Shown: positions 48,291 to 58,403, counted from the stretch's first letter. The stretch: DNA of 64,000 bases from JBMNPT01 sp050943735 (GCA_050943735.1 JBMNPT010000004.1:124001-188000); one strand, 5' to 3'. The notes: generated from the sequence alone by a model not told the origin. Program-made: numbers and translations.

Positions 48291-50087
48291 CTAAGAAACC
48301 AATTCCGCTACATATTGTTCTCCCACCGTCATATCAAAGGTTAATTCATCCAAAACCTGGTTGGGAGGTCCATTTTCATATGCCTGGGTATAAATAGGCG
48401 TTTCTTCCATTTCCTTCAACAAAATCTCTTCCCACGGATCCAGTGTCAACCCCAATTGCCGCCGTAACACATGCGGCAAATAAAAGGCGGATACCTTTTC
48501 CTGGGGAAATTGATCCCACTGCTGTCCATATGTGCTCCACAGCAAATAGGGCTGTACATACAAATCTGCACAATTCCGGGAATTGATACCCAGTTGATTG
48601 TACACACTCTCCTCCCCCACAAAAAATGGATAGTGGTCGCCCACAAACAGCAACACCGTAGGTTCATCCAGCTCCTGCAACGCCTGTGTGAAGGCCGCCA
48701 ATTCCTCATCCGTATGCTGAATACCATGCAAATAATATTCCAGTTGATCGGTTCCCGTTTCGTCGCTGTAAGGCTGGTGATTCTGCATGGTAGTGGCATG
48801 CAGATACACCGGCTGTTCTTCATTTTTCAATGTTTTAATGATCTTGGAGAACACTTGGCCATCATCAATGTACCGGCGGTATTTTTCGTATTCGCTTCCC
48901 TCTTCCATGGTTTCCGGCCAGCCATCCTCCTGAAAGATCAATCGATCAAATCCATAGGTGGACAGTACTTCCTCCCGTCCATAAAAACTCCCACTGAAAG
49001 GATGCACATAATAAGTCCGATACCCATCACTTCGGAAAGATTCTGCCACCGAGAGCTGAGGACGCTCCTTCAGCTTAAAATGAGGTACGGTCAAATTGTT
49101 CATGGAATTGACTGGCAATCCCATGGTGAGTTCAAACTCCGTTCGAGTGGTATAGCCTCCAAAAGTGGGCACTACACATTCCAGCAATGTCCCCTCCTGC
49201 GCCAGACGATCAAAAGTTTGGTAAGCGGAAGCCGGTACCTCTACCACACCCTTTTCATCCATGGCCTGCAGCCGCCGCATATCACTGTAGGATTCGCTCA
49301 TCACCACAATGACGTTGGGCTTGAGCTCCGGTTCTTCTCCTGAGGCGGGCAATCCCTCGCCCATCTTGAGAATTCTTTCCTGACTGTATTCCTCCGGCTC
49401 CAGGATGTTATCCTGCACTTCTTTTTCGGAATTTTTAACCAGAGATGCAATGAAGTTATTCTTGTGAAATTCTTCATTGATGACAAAACTACTGGTACTG
49501 CCGCGGTCCTGAATTCCTGCCATAGTGAATATAGCACGCGCCACCGTAGGAGAAATAATCACACCCACATTGCACACCAACACCAACGCAGCCAAAATAC
49601 TGCTGACTCTGCGGTGAAGAATCTTCAATCGATAGTCGAACAGCCACATGAGCAGGTTAAACACCACAAAGACCACCGCACACAAAATCAACTCAGGTGT
49701 AAAGGTCAACGTAGCCAGGCCTGCCACATCCTTGGCGTTGGCGGTCATAAGCAAATCAGAAATCACAAAGTGGGTATTACTGGCTGTGAACTTAAAAAAT
49801 TCCACACAGGACAGGATATACAGAGGCGCACTGATGAGAAACCCTGCCCAAAAAGTACGGCGCACCAGCAACAGCATCGCTAAAAACAATACGGCTATGT
49901 ACACCAGATCAAACACAAAAATACCGGTATTCTGTGTAATGAATTCCCACAGACGGGCGGTATCCTGCATGTGATTGAATTCTGTATTGAGTACAGTAAT
50001 AAAAGGAAACAGCGCCGCCAACAGGCCGCTGACCCAATAATACCGGGGATTTCTGAACTTTTCCAGAAAAATCTTGACTTCTTGCAT
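48291..50087 (-). CDS. LTA synthase family (sulfatase-fold) membrane protein
   Basis: A 598-aa protein with about five N-terminal helices and an extracellular alkaline-phosphatase-fold domain. Catalytic-domain signs: PNVIVVMSESYSDMRR, with Glu metal ligand, VPTFGGYTTRTEFELTMG, where the Thr nucleophile is expected, and LLFVGDHYPFF with the Asp-His pair. It transfers glycerol-phosphate or similar groups to surface polymers, as LtaS does. ATG 50087 has GGGAGGG upstream. Monocistronic. Confidence 0.88.
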   Translation of the reverse strand: MQEVKIFLEKFRNPRYYWVSGLLAALFPFITVLNTEFNHMQDTARLWEFITQNTGIFVFDLVYIAVLFLAMLLLVRRTFWAGFLISAPLYILSCVEFFKFTASNTHFVISDLLMTANAKDVAGLATLTFTPELILCAVVFVVFNLLMWLFDYRLKILHRRVSSILAALVLVCNVGVIISPTVARAIFTMAGIQDRGSTSSFVINEEFHKNNFIASLVKNSEKEVQDNILEPEEYSQERILKMGEGLPASGEEPELKPNVIVVMSESYSDMRRLQAMDEKGVVEVPASAYQTFDRLAQEGTLLECVVPTFGGYTTRTEFELTMGLPVNSMNNLTVPHFKLKERPQLSVAESFRSDGYRTYYVHPFSGSFYGREEVLSTYGFDRLIFQEDGWPETMEEGSEYEKYRRYIDDGQVFSKIIKTLKNEEQPVYLHATTMQNHQPYSDETGTDQLEYYLHGIQHTDEELAAFTQALQELDEPTVLLFVGDHYPFFVGEESVYNQLGINSRNCADLYVQPYLLWSTYGQQWDQFPQEKVSAFYLPHVLRRQLGLTLDPWEEILLKEMEETPIYTQAYENGPPNQVLDELTFDMTVGEQYVAELVS

Positions 50088-50215
50088 CAAATCCCTCCCT
50101 TCCAGGAAGATATGCGGTCACATATCCCCATTGTATCCCATATCGCCATCTTGTCAAGAAAGGTTTTGTGAATTTTTCATCAATTTTTAATTTTCCCCAT
50201 AATCCGCAAAAATTT

Positions 50216-50244
50216 TTGACTTTTGCGGCGAAATCCTGTTTAAT
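50216..50244 (+). promoter_or_regulatory. promoter of the malic enzyme gene
   Basis: TTGACT (50216-50221), 17-nt spacer, TTTAAT (50239-50244); AAAGGAGC precedes the ATG at 50281. Confidence 0.7.
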
Positions 50245-50280
50245 AAGAGTGAGAGATTTCATGAAAAAGGAGCTGCACCT

Positions 50281-51471
50281 ATGACACTGAAAGAACAGGC
50301 CGTCGCACTGCACCAAAAGCTGCGCGGTAAAATTTCCATTGTAAGCAATGTGCCGGTCAAAACCAGAGAAGATCTTTCGCTGGCCTATACCCCCGGCGTG
50401 GCCGAACCCTGTCTGATGATCCAAAAAGATCCCTCTCTCTCCTATGAGCTGACCCGCCGGTGGAATATGACATTGGTGGCCACCGACGGCACCGCGGTTC
50501 TTGGGCTGGGGGATATTGGCCCAGAGGCCGGCATGCCGGTGATGGAAGGCAAATGTGTCCTCTTTAAGGAATTTGCCGATGTAGACGCCTTCCCTCTGTG
50601 CATCCGCAGCAAAGATGTGGATGAGATTGTCAATACCATCGCCCTCATCGCGGGCAGCTTTGGCGGCGTCAATCTGGAGGATATCTCCGCGCCCCGCTGC
50701 TTTGAAATCGAGGAAAAACTCAAAGCCCGGTGTGATATTCCCATTTTCCACGATGATCAGCATGGTACTGCCATCATCGTAGTGGCCGGTCTCATCAACG
50801 CCCTGCGAGTAGTGGGCAAAAAACTGGAAGATGTGAAGATTGTAGTCAACGGCTGCGGTGCTGCAGGCACCGCCATTGCCAAGCACATCCTGCACATGGG
50901 TGCCACCCACCTCACCCTGTGTGACAAGGACGGCATCCTGTACGAGGGCAAGGAAGGGCTCAATCCCTCTCAGGCAGAGATGGCCAAAATCACCAATCGT
51001 GAAATGCAAAAAGGCATGCTGGCGGACGCACTTCGGGGTGCAGACGTCTTTGTGGGTGTATCCGCTCCGGGCATTGTCACCCAGGACATGGTCGCCTCCA
51101 TGGCACCGGATGCCATTTTGTTCGCCATGGCAAACCCCGTACCCGAGATTATGCCCGACCTGGCCAAAGCCGCAGGCGCCCGGGTGGTCGGCACCGGCCG
51201 CAGTGACTTTGCCAATCAAGTCAACAATGTACTGGCTTTCCCCGGGGTATTCCGGGGCGCGCTGGATGTTCGGGCCAGCGACATCAACACCGCTATGAAA
51301 GTGGCTGCTTCCTATGCGCTGGCCGACATTGTGGGCGATGACCTCAGCGAAGACTACATTCTCCCCGCGGCTTTTGATGAACGGGTGGTGCCGGCGGTGG
51401 CCCGGGCAGTGGCCCGCGCCGCTGTGGAAAGCGGTGTAGCCCGCCTGCCGCTGCCTGAAAAGTATCAATAA
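50281..51471 (+). CDS. NAD(P)-dependent malic enzyme
   Basis: A 396-aa oxaloacetate-decarboxylating malate dehydrogenase (malate to pyruvate plus CO2). Short bacterial form without the phosphotransacetylase extension. Visible: catalytic Tyr in LAYTPGVAEPC, TDGTAVLGLGDIGPEAGMPVMEGK with the Lys, IFHDDQHGTAIIV metal site and the cofactor motif GCGAAGTAIAKHIL. Links C4 acids to pyruvate, feeding the 2-oxoacid dehydrogenase at the window's left end. Monocistronic. Confidence 0.94.
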   Translation: MTLKEQAVALHQKLRGKISIVSNVPVKTREDLSLAYTPGVAEPCLMIQKDPSLSYELTRRWNMTLVATDGTAVLGLGDIGPEAGMPVMEGKCVLFKEFADVDAFPLCIRSKDVDEIVNTIALIAGSFGGVNLEDISAPRCFEIEEKLKARCDIPIFHDDQHGTAIIVVAGLINALRVVGKKLEDVKIVVNGCGAAGTAIAKHILHMGATHLTLCDKDGILYEGKEGLNPSQAEMAKITNREMQKGMLADALRGADVFVGVSAPGIVTQDMVASMAPDAILFAMANPVPEIMPDLAKAAGARVVGTGRSDFANQVNNVLAFPGVFRGALDVRASDINTAMKVAASYALADIVGDDLSEDYILPAAFDERVVPAVARAVARAAVESGVARLPLPEKYQ

Positions 51472-51494
51472 GCCCTTTGTCTCACAAGACGCAA

Positions 51495-51530
51495 AAAACG
51501 CACAGTGGTTTCACTGTGCGTTTTCTTTTT
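51495..51530 (+). terminator. bidirectional terminator between malic enzyme and livF
   Basis: Stem AAAACGCACAGTG / CACTGTGCGTTTT with GTTT loop, followed by TCTTTTT. Confidence 0.9.
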
Positions 51531-51532
51531 GA

Positions 51533-52237
51533 TTATGCTCCCAGATATGCCTTGCGCACCTGGTCATTTTCCAGCATTTCGCTGGCTTTGCCGCTCATGA
51601 CCACCCGGCCGGTTTCCAACACGTAGGCCCGATGGGCAATGGACAGCGCCATTTTGGCGTTCTGCTCCACCAGCAAAATGGTGATGCCCGAACGGTTCAG
51701 CTCCTGAATGATGGCAAAGATCTCCTTGACCAACAGCGGAGACAGACCCATGGAGGGCTCATCCATCAAAATAATCTTGGGTTTGCTCATCATGGCGCGG
51801 CCGATGGCCAGCATTTGCTGCTCACCACCGCTGAGAGTACCGGCTGCCTGCCGGTAGCGCTCCTTCAAACGGGGAAAATGAACATATACATTTTCAATGT
51901 CCCTGCGAATCTCCTCCCGGTCATTGCGGATAAACGCGCCCATCTGCAGATTTTCCTCCACCGTCATATCGGTGAACACATGCCGTCCTTCCGGCACATG
52001 GGCCATTCCCAGCCGGATGATCTTATGGGCATCGGTCTTGAGCAGATTGGTCCCCTCCAGGGTGATAGACCCGCTGGTGGGGCGCTTGAGCCCAGTGATG
52101 GTGTGCAGTGTAGTGGTTTTGCCGGCACCGTTGGCACCGATCAGAGAAACAATCTCACCCTGCTGCACCTCCAGGCTGACATCATGAATGGCGTGAATGG
52201 CCCCATAGGACACATTCAAATTTTCAACTTTCAGCAT
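51533..52237 (-). CDS. livF: branched-chain amino acid ABC transporter ATP-binding protein
   Basis: A 234-aa ATPase. Walker A GANGAGKTTT, signature LSGGEQQMLAIGRAM, Walker B IILMDEPSMGLSP. ATG 52237 has GGAGGGAATGT upstream. Last gene of the liv operon, 11 bp after livG. Confidence 0.94.
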   Translation of the reverse strand: MLKVENLNVSYGAIHAIHDVSLEVQQGEIVSLIGANGAGKTTTLHTITGLKRPTSGSITLEGTNLLKTDAHKIIRLGMAHVPEGRHVFTDMTVEENLQMGAFIRNDREEIRRDIENVYVHFPRLKERYRQAAGTLSGGEQQMLAIGRAMMSKPKIILMDEPSMGLSPLLVKEIFAIIQELNRSGITILLVEQNAKMALSIAHRAYVLETGRVVMSGKASEMLENDQVRKAYLGA

Positions 52238-52248
52238 CACATTCCCTC

Positions 52249-53016
52249 CTACTCGCCCAGATAGGCGCCGATCACCTTTTTGTTGGTGGCGATCTCCGCC
52301 GGAGTTCCCTTGGCGATGATCATACCGTAATCCAGCACCACAATGCGCTCGCAGATGTTCATCACCAAACTCATATCATGCTCAATGAGCAGGATGGAAA
52401 TGCCGAATTTTTCCCGAATCAGGGCAATGGCTTCCATCAATTCCGCTGTTTCAGTGGGATTCATACCCGCCGCCGGTTCATCCAGCAGTAAAATCTTACA
52501 GCCGGTGGCCAGTGCCCGGGCGATCTCCAGCTTACGCTGCTGACCGTAGGGCAGATTCTTTGCGGTATTGTCAGCCAGCTCCTCCATGTGGAACAGAGAG
52601 AGGATCTCCCGGGCCTTAGTGTCGATCTCCTGCTCTTCCTTCCAATAACTGCCCAGCCGCAAAACACCCTGCAAAATGCTGTACTTCATATTTTGATTGA
52701 AGGCCACCTTGACATTTTCCAGTACCGACAGATCCTTGAACAACCGGATATTCTGGAAAGTACGGGCAATGCCTTCCTTGGCCCGCTGATGGGGCAGCTT
52801 GCCCTGCATATCCTTGCCGTTGAGGTAAATGGTGCCTTCTGTGGGCTGATATACGCCGGTGAGCAGGTTGAATACCGTAGTTTTTCCGGCGCCGTTGGGG
52901 CCGATCAAACCCACCAGCTCCCGCTCGCCAATTTCAATATTGAAATCACCCACCGCTTTGAGGCCGCCAAAAGTGATGCCCAGATGTTCCGCCTTGAGTA
53001 CAGGAACCTTTTTCAT
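52249..53016 (-). CDS. livG: branched-chain amino acid ABC transporter ATP-binding protein
   Basis: A 255-aa ATPase with Walker A GPNGAGKTTVF, the family extension RTFQNIRLFKDLSVLENV, signature LPYGQQRKLEIARAL (LSYG-type variant usual for LivG) and Walker B LLLDEPAAGMNP. Overlaps the livM stop by 4 nt. Confidence 0.95.
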   Translation of the reverse strand: MKKVPVLKAEHLGITFGGLKAVGDFNIEIGERELVGLIGPNGAGKTTVFNLLTGVYQPTEGTIYLNGKDMQGKLPHQRAKEGIARTFQNIRLFKDLSVLENVKVAFNQNMKYSILQGVLRLGSYWKEEQEIDTKAREILSLFHMEELADNTAKNLPYGQQRKLEIARALATGCKILLLDEPAAGMNPTETAELMEAIALIREKFGISILLIEHDMSLVMNICERIVVLDYGMIIAKGTPAEIATNKKVIGAYLGE

Positions 53017-54053
53017 ACCTTTTCAGCCTCCTTTCGTGCCTTGGGGCCGGACATTTTACCGCCCCGGCCGGTGACGCGATCCACCAGTCTGGTCAGAGAG
53101 AACTCATACCGTCCCAGCAAACCGGAAGGCTTGAAAATCATCATCAAAATCAGTGCCACCGAATAGATGACCATTCGATAGTCGGAAAATTCCCGCAGTG
53201 CTTCGGGCAAAATGGTCAGGCCTGTGGCCGCCAGCACCGAACCGGTAAGAGAACCCATACCGCCCAAAACCACGAACACCAGAATGTCCACCGATTTGTT
53301 AAAGTCAAACTTAGCGGCACTGAGCAAGCCGGTAAACAGCGCATACATGGCGCCGGCCACTCCGGCAAAAAAGGCGGAAACCACAAAAGCCAGCACCTTG
53401 TAATAGGTGTTGTGAATCCCGCAGGCCTCCGAGGCAATGTCATCCTCCCGGATGGCCATAATCGCCCGGCCAAAACGGCTGCGAACAAAGGTAAAGAGCA
53501 CTGCCACAATCAGCACCGTCACCCAGAACACCCAGCTGAACGCGGCCAGCTTGGGGATTTGTTTGAGGCCCTGCGCGCCGCCGGTGAAGTCGAAATACTC
53601 AATGATTACCTTAATGATCTGACAAAAACCCAGGGTGATAATGGCCAGATAGTCGCCTTTCAGGCGCAGGGAAGGAATACCCATAGCCAGGCCTACCACA
53701 GCGGCCAGAATGCCGCCCACCAGCAAGGAGACCACAAAAATACCAAAGGACAGTGCCATATCCATAGCGGGATTTCCGGTCTGAGGCTCACCTACCGCCT
53801 TGGCCAGCAGGCCCGCAGCATAGGCACCAATGGACATAAAACCGGCATGTCCCAGAGCGATCTGCCCCAGGAAACCAGTGGTAATATTCAGCGATACCGC
53901 CAGTACAATATTCACCAGAATCAACATCAAAATGCCCTTGTAATAGCTGTTGATTACGCCGGTCTGCATCAGAAGCATCAGCAGCGCATACAGGGCCACC
54001 ACCGCCACCAGGTTGATGACGGAGGCGCGCATACATTCTTTTCTGCTTTTCAT
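53013..54053 (-). CDS. livM: branched-chain amino acid ABC transporter permease
   Basis: A 346-aa permease with about ten helices: LNITTGFLGQIALGHAGFMSIGAYAAGLL, GLAMGIPSLRLKGDYLAIITLGFCQI and VLGGMGSLTGSVLAATGL are LivM signatures. A C-terminal cytoplasmic tail ends GLLGRYEFSLTRLVDRV. 10 bp after livH. Confidence 0.94.
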   Translation of the reverse strand: MKSRKECMRASVINLVAVVALYALLMLLMQTGVINSYYKGILMLILVNIVLAVSLNITTGFLGQIALGHAGFMSIGAYAAGLLAKAVGEPQTGNPAMDMALSFGIFVVSLLVGGILAAVVGLAMGIPSLRLKGDYLAIITLGFCQIIKVIIEYFDFTGGAQGLKQIPKLAAFSWVFWVTVLIVAVLFTFVRSRFGRAIMAIREDDIASEACGIHNTYYKVLAFVVSAFFAGVAGAMYALFTGLLSAAKFDFNKSVDILVFVVLGGMGSLTGSVLAATGLTILPEALREFSDYRMVIYSVALILMMIFKPSGLLGRYEFSLTRLVDRVTGRGGKMSGPKARKEAEKV

Positions 54054-54063
54054 TATCCGTCAC

Positions 54064-54981
54064 CTACACTTTCTCGCCGGTATTTTTGCCCAGTACGCCG
54101 GTGGGCTTCACAAGCAACACTACAATCAACACGCCAAACACAATGGCATCAGACAGGTCCGTCGAAATATACGCCTTGGACAGGCTCTCAATGATCCCAA
54201 TGACAATGCCGCCCAGCATGGCTCCGGGCAAAATGCCGATTCCTCCCAGCACCGCCGCCACAAAAGCCTTGAGGCCCAGCATGGAACCAATAAACGGTCC
54301 TACCGAAGGGTATTGGCTCACATACATGGCAGCCGCCACCGCTGCCAGCCCGCTGCCAATGGCAAAAGTCAGCGAAATGGTGGTGTTGGGATTGATGCCC
54401 ATCAGCACCGCCGCACTGCTGTCCTCCGACACTGCGCGCATGGCTTTGCCCATCCGGGTTTTCTTTACAAAAAGCTGCAATGCTACCATAGCGATCACCG
54501 ACAGCACCACCGTCACGATGGTCACACCGGAAATCTCAATGGGCCCCACCATAATAGACGGTGCGTTAAACAGCGCCTGCACCGGCTTTTTGGCACTGCC
54601 AAAAATCAGCAGGAAGCTGTTTTGCAGCAGCAAACTCACCGCAATGGCGGTGATCAGCACCGACAGGCTGGGGGCTCCCCGCAGCGGTTTATACGCAATT
54701 TTCTCGGTCGCCATACCCAGCACAGCACATACCACAATAGCCGCCAGTATGCACAGCCAGGCGGGCATGCCCGCTCCCAACAAAAGCGGAATGGTCAGCA
54801 GACAGACATAGCCACCCACCATGATGAAATCACCATGGGCAAAATTGATGAGCTTGACGATACCATACACCATGGTATAGCCCAGCGCCACCAGTGCGTA
54901 AATGCTGCCCGCCTGCAAACCGTTGATCAAATGCTGAATCAGCATTTCCAGGTGTTGCACCAGCTGTTGTAACATTCCCAT
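54064..54981 (-). CDS. livH: branched-chain amino acid ABC transporter permease
   Basis: A 305-aa permease with QHLINGLQAGSIYALVALGYTMVYGIVKLINFAHGDFIMVGGY, the LivH hallmark, and AVLGGIGILPGAMLGGIVIG near the end. ATG 54981 follows GAGGAGATGT; the longer upstream frame lacks a site. Separated from livJ by a hairpin. Confidence 0.94.
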   Translation of the reverse strand: MGMLQQLVQHLEMLIQHLINGLQAGSIYALVALGYTMVYGIVKLINFAHGDFIMVGGYVCLLTIPLLLGAGMPAWLCILAAIVVCAVLGMATEKIAYKPLRGAPSLSVLITAIAVSLLLQNSFLLIFGSAKKPVQALFNAPSIMVGPIEISGVTIVTVVLSVIAMVALQLFVKKTRMGKAMRAVSEDSSAAVLMGINPNTTISLTFAIGSGLAAVAAAMYVSQYPSVGPFIGSMLGLKAFVAAVLGGIGILPGAMLGGIVIGIIESLSKAYISTDLSDAIVFGVLIVVLLVKPTGVLGKNTGEKV

Positions 54982-55094
54982 CACATCTCCTCTTCCCCCA
55001 GACGGCTGCCTCACAAACCGCCGTTGGTTTCTGTCCGCACATGGCAGACAAATGCTTTTCTCATACCCTCTATATTAAACAATTTGCTGAAAAA

Positions 55095-55124
55095 AGTCAA
55101 TGGGGCAGGAAACTCCTGCCCCAT
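55095..55124 (-). terminator. intergenic hairpin between livJ and livH
   Basis: Perfect stem ATGGGGCAGGA / TCCTGCCCCAT (55100-55124) followed on the minus strand by TGACTTTTTTC. It lies inside the operon and would reduce read-through, leaving more receptor than permease. Confidence 0.7.
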
Positions 55125-55150
55125 TGTGTATCTCTCCCTACAGAGGGATT

Positions 55151-56317
55151 TTACTTGGTGATCTTGGTCTCCAGCTTGCTGGCTCCATTTTCATACTTGA
55201 TAACAGCGATGTCCTTGATGGTGTCACCGTTTTCGTCAAACTTGATGTGGCCGGTTACACCGTCGATTTCCACGCTGGCCAGCGCCTCGGCAATGGCTGC
55301 CCGGTCAGTGCTGCCGGCTGCCTCGATGGCTGCCTTCATCTGATACACAGCGTCATAGCCCAGTGCGGAGAAAGCAGTGGGATCTTCGTTGTAAGTCTCC
55401 TTGTACTTGGATACAAAGTTGGCTACCACTTCGGTGGTGTCGTTCACATCATAGTGGTTGGAGTAATAGCAGTTGTCCACCACGTTCATGTTGTCCGCGG
55501 TGAGCTGAGTCAGCACGCCATCCCAGCCGTCCGCACCCAGAATGGGATTGGTGTAGCCAGCATCTCTTGCCTGAATGGCAATCATGGCATCCTTTTCATA
55601 GTACTCGGGCACAAACAGCACATCAGGATTGAGAGAAGCGATCTTGGTGAGCTGGGTCTTGAAGTCCACGTCATCCTTGCCGTAGCCTTCATCCGCTACC
55701 ACTTCCAGTCCCAATTCACCAGCCGCGGCAACAAAAGCGTCCGCTACACCCTGGGAGTACTCATCGGAGTTGTTGCGCAGCACAGCCGCGGTGGAAGCAC
55801 CCAGATTGTCCTTTGCAAAGGTGGCCATGGTCTGGCCCTGCTGGGGATCGGTAAAGCAGGTACGGAAAATGGTATCGCCTGCCAGGGTGATGTCGGAGCT
55901 GGTGCCGGTGGGAGTGATCATTGCCAGGCCCACCTCAGCGGCCAACTCTGCCACTGCCAGGCTGGGCTTACTGGTTACGTCGCCGATCAGGCCCACAATG
56001 CCCTCGCCTTCCATCTTACGGAATGCGTTCATGGCTTCGTCCACGTCGCCCTTTTCGTCCTGAATGTTGGCCACGATCTGCATACCATTGATGCCGCCGG
56101 CCTCATTGATCTCATCGATGGCCAGCTGAATGCCATTGACAGTGCTCTTGCCGTACACAGAAACTTCACCGGTCAGAGGAGCCAGTACGCCCAGGTTGAT
56201 TCCATCACCGGAACCAGTGCCTTCGCCGCTGGTGGAAGTGCCGGTATCGCCTCCGCAGGCGGTCAGAGTGGTTGCTGCCAATGCGGCTGCCAAAGCCGCT
56301 GCCAGAAACTTCTTCAT
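55151..56317 (-). CDS. livJ: branched-chain amino acid ABC transporter substrate-binding lipoprotein
   Basis: A 388-aa peripla_BP_6 receptor. Signal peptide ALAAALAATTLTAC with lipobox, then a Ser/Gly linker. Signature segments: INLGVLAPLTGEVSVYGKSTVNGIQLAIDEINEAGGING, GDVTSKPSLAVAELAAEVGLAMITPTGTS and FALGYDAVYQM-like SALGYDAVYQMKAAIEAAGS. First gene of livJHMGF. Promoter on the minus strand TTGTTA, 17 nt, TATAAT (about 56388-56416). Confidence 0.94.
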   Translation of the reverse strand: MKKFLAAALAAALAATTLTACGGDTGTSTSGEGTGSGDGINLGVLAPLTGEVSVYGKSTVNGIQLAIDEINEAGGINGMQIVANIQDEKGDVDEAMNAFRKMEGEGIVGLIGDVTSKPSLAVAELAAEVGLAMITPTGTSSDITLAGDTIFRTCFTDPQQGQTMATFAKDNLGASTAAVLRNNSDEYSQGVADAFVAAAGELGLEVVADEGYGKDDVDFKTQLTKIASLNPDVLFVPEYYEKDAMIAIQARDAGYTNPILGADGWDGVLTQLTADNMNVVDNCYYSNHYDVNDTTEVVANFVSKYKETYNEDPTAFSALGYDAVYQMKAAIEAAGSTDRAAIAEALASVEIDGVTGHIKFDENGDTIKDIAVIKYENGASKLETKITK

Positions 56318-56825
56318 AAAATCTTCCTCCTTGTTTGCGGGTGATAAAACCCGCTGATAAATGGGATTGCCTGTATGTGGTTTTTATTATAGAAGAAAAG
56401 CCATTAAATAACAATGGCACATTTCGCTAACTCTGCCGCCTTTATACACTGGAAATCTATCCATTTTTCTGAATTTTTGCATTTTTACTCTTTCCATCTG
56501 CGCAAATTTTCCTGAATTGAAGAAAATTGGGCTTACTTTTTCCTTCTTCTGCATGTTGACATAACTCACCTTGCAAATTCTTTTTCCGCTGCTGTTGTGT
56601 TTCCGTCATGCCTTTCGTTATCATGCACCAATTCCTGCATTTTTTCTGCAACAATATACAAAATACTGCTTTTTTTACAAGAAAGACACAAATAAATTGC
56701 AAACCACCCCCCAATATGATATGATATGGGTGATTTATATGGATTTTCTCTCCTATAGAGAGAATGTCGTTTCACAGCTGGCGCGGGGGCGCTGGCAATC
56801 CAACCAAAAAAGGAGACGTTGTGTT
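56318..56825. promoter_or_regulatory. divergent intergenic region between livJ and nhaC
   Basis: About 500 bp without a convincing gene. Minus strand livJ promoter: TTGTTA-17-TATAAT, -10 at about 56388-56393. Plus strand nhaC promoter: TTGCAA (56697-56702), 17 nt, TATGAT (56720-56725), leaving a leader of about 95 nt. The centre (56420-56690) is AT-rich. Short overlapping frames there have no ribosome site and were not called. Confidence 0.6.
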
Positions 56826-58379
56826 ATGGAACCTATCCAAGTGGGATTTTTATCCGTCCTACCCCCCATCATCGCCATTGGATTGGCACTGCTGACCAAA
56901 GAGGTCATTTCCTCTCTGATCATTGGCATTCTGTCGGGCACCCTTATTTACGCGGCTTACACCAGCACCGGTATCATTGGCATCATCACCAATACCTTCA
57001 GCACTGCCATGCAGCTGATGACCGCCAAACTGGGCGACAACGCCGCCATCATTCTTTTCCTGGGCTTTTTGGGCATACTGGTCATGGTGGTGACCAAGGC
57101 CGGCGGCTCCCGGGCCTATGGCGAATGGGCCAGCCGTAAAATCAAAACCCGGGCAGGCGCACAGCTGGCCACCAGTGCATTAGGCGCTCTCATCTTCATT
57201 GACGACTATTTCAACTGTCTGACTGTAGGTACTGTCATGCGGCCGGTAACGGATAAAAACCGCATTTCCCATGCCAAACTGGCTTATCTCATTGATGCCA
57301 CCGCGGCTCCCATCTGCATCATCGCTCCCATCTCTTCCTGGGCTGCCTCGGTAATCTCTTATATGGAAGGTACCGGACTGGACGGTATGTCCGCTTTTAT
57401 CCAGTCCATCCCCTACAACCTGTACGCAGTGTTCACTTTCCTGATGATCATTCTGCTTTCTTCCACCTCGCTGGATTTCGGCCCTATGGCCCGTTTTGAA
57501 CGGAATGCACAGCTCCACGGTGATCTGGATTCCAATACTTCGGTACAGGCGGAAGAAGACGAACTCTCCACAGTGAAAGTATCCGACAAGGGCAAAGTAA
57601 TCGATCTGGTATTGCCCATTTTGGTACTGATCGTCCTGTCCATTTTGTCCATGCTTTATGTGGGTGGATATTTCCAGGGCGGCATGACACTGGCAGAGGG
57701 CTTTGGCAACACCGATGCTGGTCCTGCTCTGGCACTGGCCAGTTTTGGTACCCTGATTTTCACCTTCCTGTGGCTGGTACCCCGAAAAGTGCTTTCTTTT
57801 GGTGATTTTATGTCCAGCATTGGACCTGGTGTCAAATCCATGGTAGGCGCTTACCTGATCCTCACCCTGGCCTGGACCATCAGCGGTGTATGCCGGGATC
57901 TGCTCAGCACCGGTGAATATGTAGGTGAATTGGTACGTACCTCCAATATGCCTGTGATGCTCATCCCTGCCATCATCTTCCTGGTAGCTGCGGGACTTTC
58001 CTTCTCCATGGGTACATCCTGGGGTACCTTCGGCATCCTGATTCCCATTATCGCTTCGGTGTGTCAGAAGGTAGCTCCCGATTTGACCATCATTGCTCTG
58101 TCCGCCACCCTGGCAGGTTCTGTCTTCGGCGACCACTGCAGTCCCATCTCCGACACCACCATTCTCTCCTCCACCGGTGCCAAATGTCACCATCTGGATC
58201 ATGTGTCCACACAGATCCCCTATGCGCTGGTAGTGGCTATCGCTTCTCTGGCAGGCTATCTGGTGGCAGGTGTGACCGAAAACCTGATTGCCACCCTGCT
58301 CACCTCCCTGGTGGTTCTGGTGGCCATCATTGTGGTTCTGCACCGGAAATTTGTCAAGCAAAACCCGGAAGAAAATTGA
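56826..58379 (+). CDS. nhaC: NhaC-type Na+/H+ antiporter
   Basis: A 517-aa membrane protein with about 12 helices. Family features: PPIIAIGLALLTKEVISSLIIGILSG, ALIFIDDYFNCLTVGTVMRPVTD, SSWAASVISYMEG and FSMGTSWGTFGILIPI, plus GDHCSPISDTTILSSTGAKCHHLDHVSTQ. ATG 56826 with AAAGGAG is used; the longer frame upstream passes through the promoter. It exchanges sodium (or malate/lactate in some relatives) for protons. Monocistronic with its own terminator. Confidence 0.92.
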   Translation: MEPIQVGFLSVLPPIIAIGLALLTKEVISSLIIGILSGTLIYAAYTSTGIIGIITNTFSTAMQLMTAKLGDNAAIILFLGFLGILVMVVTKAGGSRAYGEWASRKIKTRAGAQLATSALGALIFIDDYFNCLTVGTVMRPVTDKNRISHAKLAYLIDATAAPICIIAPISSWAASVISYMEGTGLDGMSAFIQSIPYNLYAVFTFLMIILLSSTSLDFGPMARFERNAQLHGDLDSNTSVQAEEDELSTVKVSDKGKVIDLVLPILVLIVLSILSMLYVGGYFQGGMTLAEGFGNTDAGPALALASFGTLIFTFLWLVPRKVLSFGDFMSSIGPGVKSMVGAYLILTLAWTISGVCRDLLSTGEYVGELVRTSNMPVMLIPAIIFLVAAGLSFSMGTSWGTFGILIPIIASVCQKVAPDLTIIALSATLAGSVFGDHCSPISDTTILSSTGAKCHHLDHVSTQIPYALVVAIASLAGYLVAGVTENLIATLLTSLVVLVAIIVVLHRKFVKQNPEEN

Positions 58380-58403
58380 AATTTGACTTCATAAGAAAGG
58401 AAA

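Noticed and set aside
56420..56690. Small genes in the livJ-nhaC intergenic region
   Set aside because: The short frames overlap each other and the promoters, lack ribosome sites, and have low-complexity AT-rich composition.
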